From assembly GCA_934645275.1 (NCBI GenBank), contig CAKUDW010000017.1, positions 1 to 17,014 of the forward strand: DNA of 17,014 nt. Reading direction: 5' to 3'. Positions 14,417-17,014 of this stretch are shown here, one piece after another. Each line of letters starts with the position of its first letter. The first letter of the stretch is position 1. The stretch is from an uncultured Clostridia bacterium (GTDB lineage Bacteria; Bacillota_A; Clostridia; Christensenellales; Aristaeellaceae). Made by a program: the position numbers and the translations under genes. The notes beneath the pieces are model-generated. The model did no database searches. It was not told the DNA's origin and saw nothing but the letters and a program-made list of their open reading frames with translations.

Positions 14417-14455
14417 GCTTGACGATTCAACGCATCCTGAACGGATATTATTTTT

Positions 14456-14484
14456 ATCTTACTACAATCCGCGCCGCGTGTCAA
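14456..14484 (-). promoter_or_regulatory. Promoter of the diguanylate cyclase gene
   Basis: On the minus strand a perfect TTGACA (14479-14484) and TAAGAT (14456-14461, 4/6) are separated by 17 bases. The start near 14449 gives a leader of about 140 bases. Its -35 box is 30 bases from that of the divergent ruvC promoter. Confidence 0.7.
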
Positions 14485-14514
14485 CTTCGCCATTGTCGGA
14501 AGATTCGTGCCGGC

Positions 14515-14543
14515 TTGACTTTTTGGGCGGTTTTGTGTATGCT
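14515..14543 (+). promoter_or_regulatory. Promoter of ruvC-ruvA
   Basis: TTGACT (14515-14520, 5/6) and TATGCT (14538-14543, 4/6) are separated by 17 bases. The start near 14550 leaves a short leader holding only the RBS GGAGG. Confidence 0.7.
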
Positions 14544-14562
14544 AAATCAGTGGAGGTTTTGT

Positions 14563-15057
14563 ATGATTATACTTGGCATAGATCCTGGGCTAGCCACGCT
14601 GGGCTACGGCGTGATCGAGGCTGACCGAGGCAATTATAAGCTGATTCAGTTCGGCACGGTGATCACGCGCCCGGGCCAGTCCATGCCGCAGCGGCTCAAC
14701 GCGGTCTTTCAGGGCGTAGATCAGCTGATGGAAACCTACCGTCCGGACGAAGTGGCCTTTGAGGAATTGTTCTTTTCCAAGAATATTACCACCGGCATGG
14801 CGGTCAGCGCGGCGCGCGGCGTGGCGCTGGTGGCCGTGGTGCGGCGCACGCAGCAGCTGTACGAATACACGCCGATGCAGATCAAGCAGGCGGTTACCGG
14901 TTACGGCGGCGCGGATAAGCACCAGGTGCAGCACATGGTGAAGCTGCTGCTGCACATGAACGATATCGCCCGGCCGGACGATGCGGCCGACGCGCTGGCC
15001 GTGGCCATTACCCACGCCAACAGTCAGCACGCGAAGGATATGTTCAGGATTAAATAA
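14563..15057 (+). CDS. ruvC: Holliday junction resolvase RuvC
   Basis: This 164-residue protein has the usual RuvC length. It resolves Holliday junctions by paired nicks after RuvAB branch migration. The four acidic catalytic residues are in place: D7 in LGIDPG, E67 in VAFEELFFSKN, and D140 and D143 in RPDDAADALAVAITH. ATG 14563 is fixed by GGAGG 7 bases upstream and by the IILGIDPG opening. A longer frame to 14419 crosses the promoter. It is followed after 19 bases by ruvA in the same operon. Confidence 0.97.
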   Translation: MIILGIDPGLATLGYGVIEADRGNYKLIQFGTVITRPGQSMPQRLNAVFQGVDQLMETYRPDEVAFEELFFSKNITTGMAVSAARGVALVAVVRRTQQLYEYTPMQIKQAVTGYGGADKHQVQHMVKLLLHMNDIARPDDAADALAVAITHANSQHAKDMFRIK

Positions 15058-15076
15058 GTAAGGAGATTTTCAGGCG

Positions 15077-15673
15077 ATGTATGCGCATATTGAAGGCGTT
15101 GTGGCGGAAAAAACGCAGGACACCATCGTGCTCGATGCAAACGGTGTGGGCTATTTGCTGAATGTGAGCGGGGCTACGCTGTCCACGGCGCCGGCTATGG
15201 GCGAGCGCATGAAGCTCTACTGCGTACTCAGCGTGCGCGAGGACGCAATGGAGTTATTCGGCTTTTACAGCCGCGAGGAAAAGAAGATGTATGAGCGGCT
15301 GCGCAGCGTCAGCGGCGTGGGCGCGCGCACCGCGCTGGCCATACTTTCGGCGTTGAGCGTGCGAGATCTGTCCATCGCGCTGATGAGCGGCGATGCCGCC
15401 GCGCTCACGCGCGTGCCCGGCATCGGCAAAAAGACGGCGCAGCGCCTGGTGCTCGAACTCAAGGATAAGGTGGACGGCGAGGAGCTGTCCGGGCGCAACG
15501 CCGTGGCTCCGCAGCCTGCGGCCGGAGGCGCCGAGGCCGAAGCCGTCGCCGCGCTGGTGGCGCTGGGCTATTCCGGCAGCGAGGCTGCAAGGGCCGTTTC
15601 GCGCGTGGCCGGGGAAACGCAGGAGGCCGACAAGATGATTTTTCTGGCGCTGCGTGGGTTGGGCAATTCCTGA
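15077..15673 (+). CDS. ruvA: Holliday junction branch migration protein RuvA
   Basis: This 198-residue protein forms the tetramer that grips Holliday junctions and recruits the RuvB motor. The order is typical: an N-terminal OB-fold (MYAHIEGVVAEK, GVGYLLNVS, about 1-64); two helix-hairpin-helix motifs (LRSVSGVGARTALAIL, and VPGIGKKTAQRLVLELKDK near 112-130); an Ala/Pro/Gly-rich linker (about 135-150); and the flexible C-terminal RuvB-binding domain (VAALVALGYSGSEAARAV). AAGGAG lies upstream of ATG 15077 at a somewhat long spacing. ruvB, often the next gene, is not here: the region beyond ruvA has no gene and then a sensor kinase. Confidence 0.97.
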   Translation: MYAHIEGVVAEKTQDTIVLDANGVGYLLNVSGATLSTAPAMGERMKLYCVLSVREDAMELFGFYSREEKKMYERLRSVSGVGARTALAILSALSVRDLSIALMSGDAAALTRVPGIGKKTAQRLVLELKDKVDGEELSGRNAVAPQPAAGGAEAEAVAALVALGYSGSEAARAVSRVAGETQEADKMIFLALRGLGNS

Positions 15674-15720
15674 TGTGGCCGGGCAGCTGGTTATCCGCGC
15701 TGCGCTTTACAAAAATGCGC

Positions 15721-15749
15721 TTGCAGGTGTAGCAAGTGCATGCTAGTAT
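15721..15749 (+). promoter_or_regulatory. Candidate extended -10 promoter for the sensor kinase transcript
   Basis: TTGCAG (15721-15726, weak) and TAGTAT (15744-15749, 4/6) are spaced by 17 bases, and TGC directly precedes the -10 box. If used, it starts a leader near 15757 that meets the terminator at 15858-15895 before the kinase gene. Confidence 0.4.
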
Positions 15750-15773
15750 GTCTTTATCGGGCGGCCGGGTATG

Positions 15774-15836
15774 CCGCGTTTCGCGGTCGTCGCTGCAACA
15801 GACGGGCGGCGCGCCGGAGCGACTGCATGCGGTCGC
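15774..15836 (+). other. GC-rich foldable segment in the ruvA-kinase gap
   Basis: The segment holds the hairpins CCGCG-TTT-CGCGG (15774-15786) and GCGACTG-CATG-CGGTCGC (15819-15836), with a self-complementary GGCGCGCC between. It lies between the candidate promoter and the terminator, so it could be the sensing part of an attenuated leader or simply the 3' untranslated end of ruvA. Confidence 0.4.
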
Positions 15837-15857
15837 AGCCTGTGGTGATTGATCGGC

Positions 15858-15895
15858 AAAGGCGTCGTCATGTATATTCATGGCGGCCCTTTTTT
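15858..15895 (+). terminator. Intrinsic terminator after ruvC-ruvA
   Basis: AAAGG then GTCGTCATG (15858-15872, one bulged C) pairs with CATGGCGGC then CCTTT (15879-15892) around TATATT, with six T at 15890-15895. It ends the ruvCA message, or attenuates a leader that starts at 15721-15749. Confidence 0.85.
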
Positions 15896-15929
15896 GTTTC
15901 ATTTATGCGAGGGGAGGGAAAACGACAAA

Positions 15930-17014
15930 ATGCTTTCGAGCCTTTACCGCCGCTATCTGGGCCTTTCCATTCTGCATAAGCTGATGTTGTGGGTAATGCT
16001 CTCAGTCGGCATTTCTTTCGCGGTGATTCTGTACATTTCCTTCAGCTTTTCCGCACACGATATGCGCGCGAAGGCGCGCTCATCCACGATGAACCTGGTG
16101 CTGTACGAAAACGCGCTGGTGCAGAGCGAGCAGCAGTATCTCTACGGCGTGGCGGCCTACTATGCCACCAATGGCGAGGTGCAGGCGATGATGCGCGCCA
16201 GCAATGCGGGCGACGATGTTTCCGGCAGCGGCCTGAGCAACGATTTGTTTAAGTTGAGTCTGTCCAGAATGCACATCCTCAGCCTGTCGTTTTACGATAT
16301 CAACGGCCGCGCGCTGGCTTACCGTTCGATCGACCAGTCCTACGGCGTGATGGACCAGAGTGTGGCCGACGTGCGCACGCCATTGGGCGATCTGTATTCC
16401 GGACGCTACACCTATCTGTGGCGCTATGTGCCGCGCAACGGCGGCGAACTGGTGACACAGGATAATTCGCCGAAAATCTGCCTGTGGTATCTGGTGCGCG
16501 ACAACACCAACTATCGCAGCATCGGCGCCATCTGCATCACGTTGGATTCGCGCAAGCTGTTGCGCGCGGAATATGGCTTCGATCAGACCTATTACAGCCA
16601 CATGTTCATTCTCGACGACGAAGGCCAGCTGGTGATAGAGCGCGGGCAATCCATGAATTTTACGGATGAAGAGCTGAAGCTGCTCTCGGCGGGCGCGCGC
16701 GGCTACCTTAAATCGGGTGAATTCAGCGTCAGCCTGCGCGGAGAAAGCTACGACGTGCTCTTTTCCCGCATCGATGAAACCAACGGCTATATTACCTTCG
16801 CCATTCTGGGCGATCTGACCTATCCATTCGACAGTCCGCTGTTTTGGGGCTATTGCCTGTCGGGCCTGTTCATCGTGCTGCTGCTGATGGTGCCGCTCAC
16901 GCTTTTCGTTTCCCGCACGCTTTCGCGGCCGTTGAACCGGTTGCTGCGCTCAATGTCCGAGCTTAAGGACGGTCATCGCGAGGCGCACGTGAATCTCTAC
17001 TGTGATGATGAAAT
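15930..17014 (+). CDS. Two-component sensor histidine kinase, YesM-like (N-terminal part, cut by window end)
   Basis: The open frame starts at ATG 15930, behind GGGAGGG, and runs off the window after 361 codons. Residues 1-16 are a basic cytoplasmic start. Residues 17-40 form a first membrane helix (LMLWVMLSVGISFAVILYIS). Residues 41-302 form a large extracytoplasmic sensor resembling a double Cache domain, with LSFYDINGRALAY (119-131) and MFILDDEGQLVIE (225-237) as the two paired strands. A second helix lies at 305-327 (key region GLFIVLLLMVPLTLFV). A HAMP domain then begins with SRPLNRLLRSMSELKDGH (332-349). This architecture is typical of YesM/LytS-type kinases in Bacillota that sense sugars or glycans and pair with AraC-type regulators. 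The kinase domain lies outside the window, so a chemoreceptor or a GGDEF protein is not excluded. Confidence 0.8.
   Translation, partial: MLSSLYRRYLGLSILHKLMLWVMLSVGISFAVILYISFSFSAHDMRAKARSSTMNLVLYENALVQSEQQYLYGVAAYYATNGEVQAMMRASNAGDDVSGSGLSNDLFKLSLSRMHILSLSFYDINGRALAYRSIDQSYGVMDQSVADVRTPLGDLYSGRYTYLWRYVPRNGGELVTQDNSPKICLWYLVRDNTNYRSIGAICITLDSRKLLRAEYGFDQTYYSHMFILDDEGQLVIERGQSMNFTDEELKLLSAGARGYLKSGEFSVSLRGESYDVLFSRIDETNGYITFAILGDLTYPFDSPLFWGYCLSGLFIVLLLMVPLTLFVSRTLSRPLNRLLRSMSELKDGHREAHVNLYCDDE

Noticed and set aside
14311..14493. Extension of the diguanylate cyclase to 14493 and of ruvC to 14419
   Set aside because: Both run through the divergent promoters, and the internal starts have good ribosome binding sites and family-typical N-termini.
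1..17014. CRISPR arrays, transposases, phage or toxin-antitoxin genes
   Set aside because: No regularly spaced direct repeats and no matching protein features were seen anywhere in the window.

Overview
This 17-kb window looks like the chromosome of a GC-rich member of the Bacillota, most likely class Clostridia (Christensenellales-like; the family is a guess). Reasons: strong AAGGAGG-type ribosome binding sites; consensus sigma-A promoters; frequent GTG/TTG starts; export signals ending in A-x-A followed by E-E; and a YesM-style sensor kinase. I see no insertion sequence, phage gene or CRISPR array.

Layout. (1) 1-1400, minus strand: the 3' part of a tRNA-Pro(UGG) gene with a perfect-consensus promoter, then recR and ebfC (ybaB) behind one promoter. 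dnaX, the usual partner of these two, is not next to them. (2) 1720-3423, plus: an exported 5'-nucleotidase/metallophosphatase with its own terminator. (3) 3696-11942, plus: a seven-gene peptide uptake operon. Its order is permease B, permease C, ATPase D, ATPase F, solute-binding protein, an M14 carboxypeptidase-like protein and an M19 dipeptidase-like protein. It starts from an extended -10 promoter, and the first gene most likely starts at TTG 3800 rather than at the upstream ATG. (4) 11956-12696: an Isf-like flavin reductase with its own consensus promoter. (5) 12697-13123: a convergent gap with no credible gene, packed with consecutive stem-loops and bounded by two nearly identical terminator hairpins. 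(6) 13147-14484, minus: a membrane diguanylate cyclase with a long foldable leader. (7) 14515-15895, plus: ruvC-ruvA with a terminator, no ruvB alongside. (8) 15930 to the end: a truncated sensor kinase (extracytoplasmic sensor, TM helix, HAMP start).

The most interesting point is the peptide operon. Both cytoplasmic 'peptidases' carry substitutions at residues normally needed for catalysis. The M14 protein has Asp in place of the third zinc ligand His and Gln in place of the catalytic Glu. The M19 protein lacks the HxD pair and the bridging Glu of the binuclear metal site. ATPase F also has a changed ABC signature. The operon may therefore import a peptide-like compound and then bind it, sense it or process it by altered chemistry, rather than simply hydrolyse it. 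Other points for follow-up are the hairpin array, the structured leader of the diguanylate cyclase, and the hairpins that separate the peptidase-like genes from the rest of their operon.
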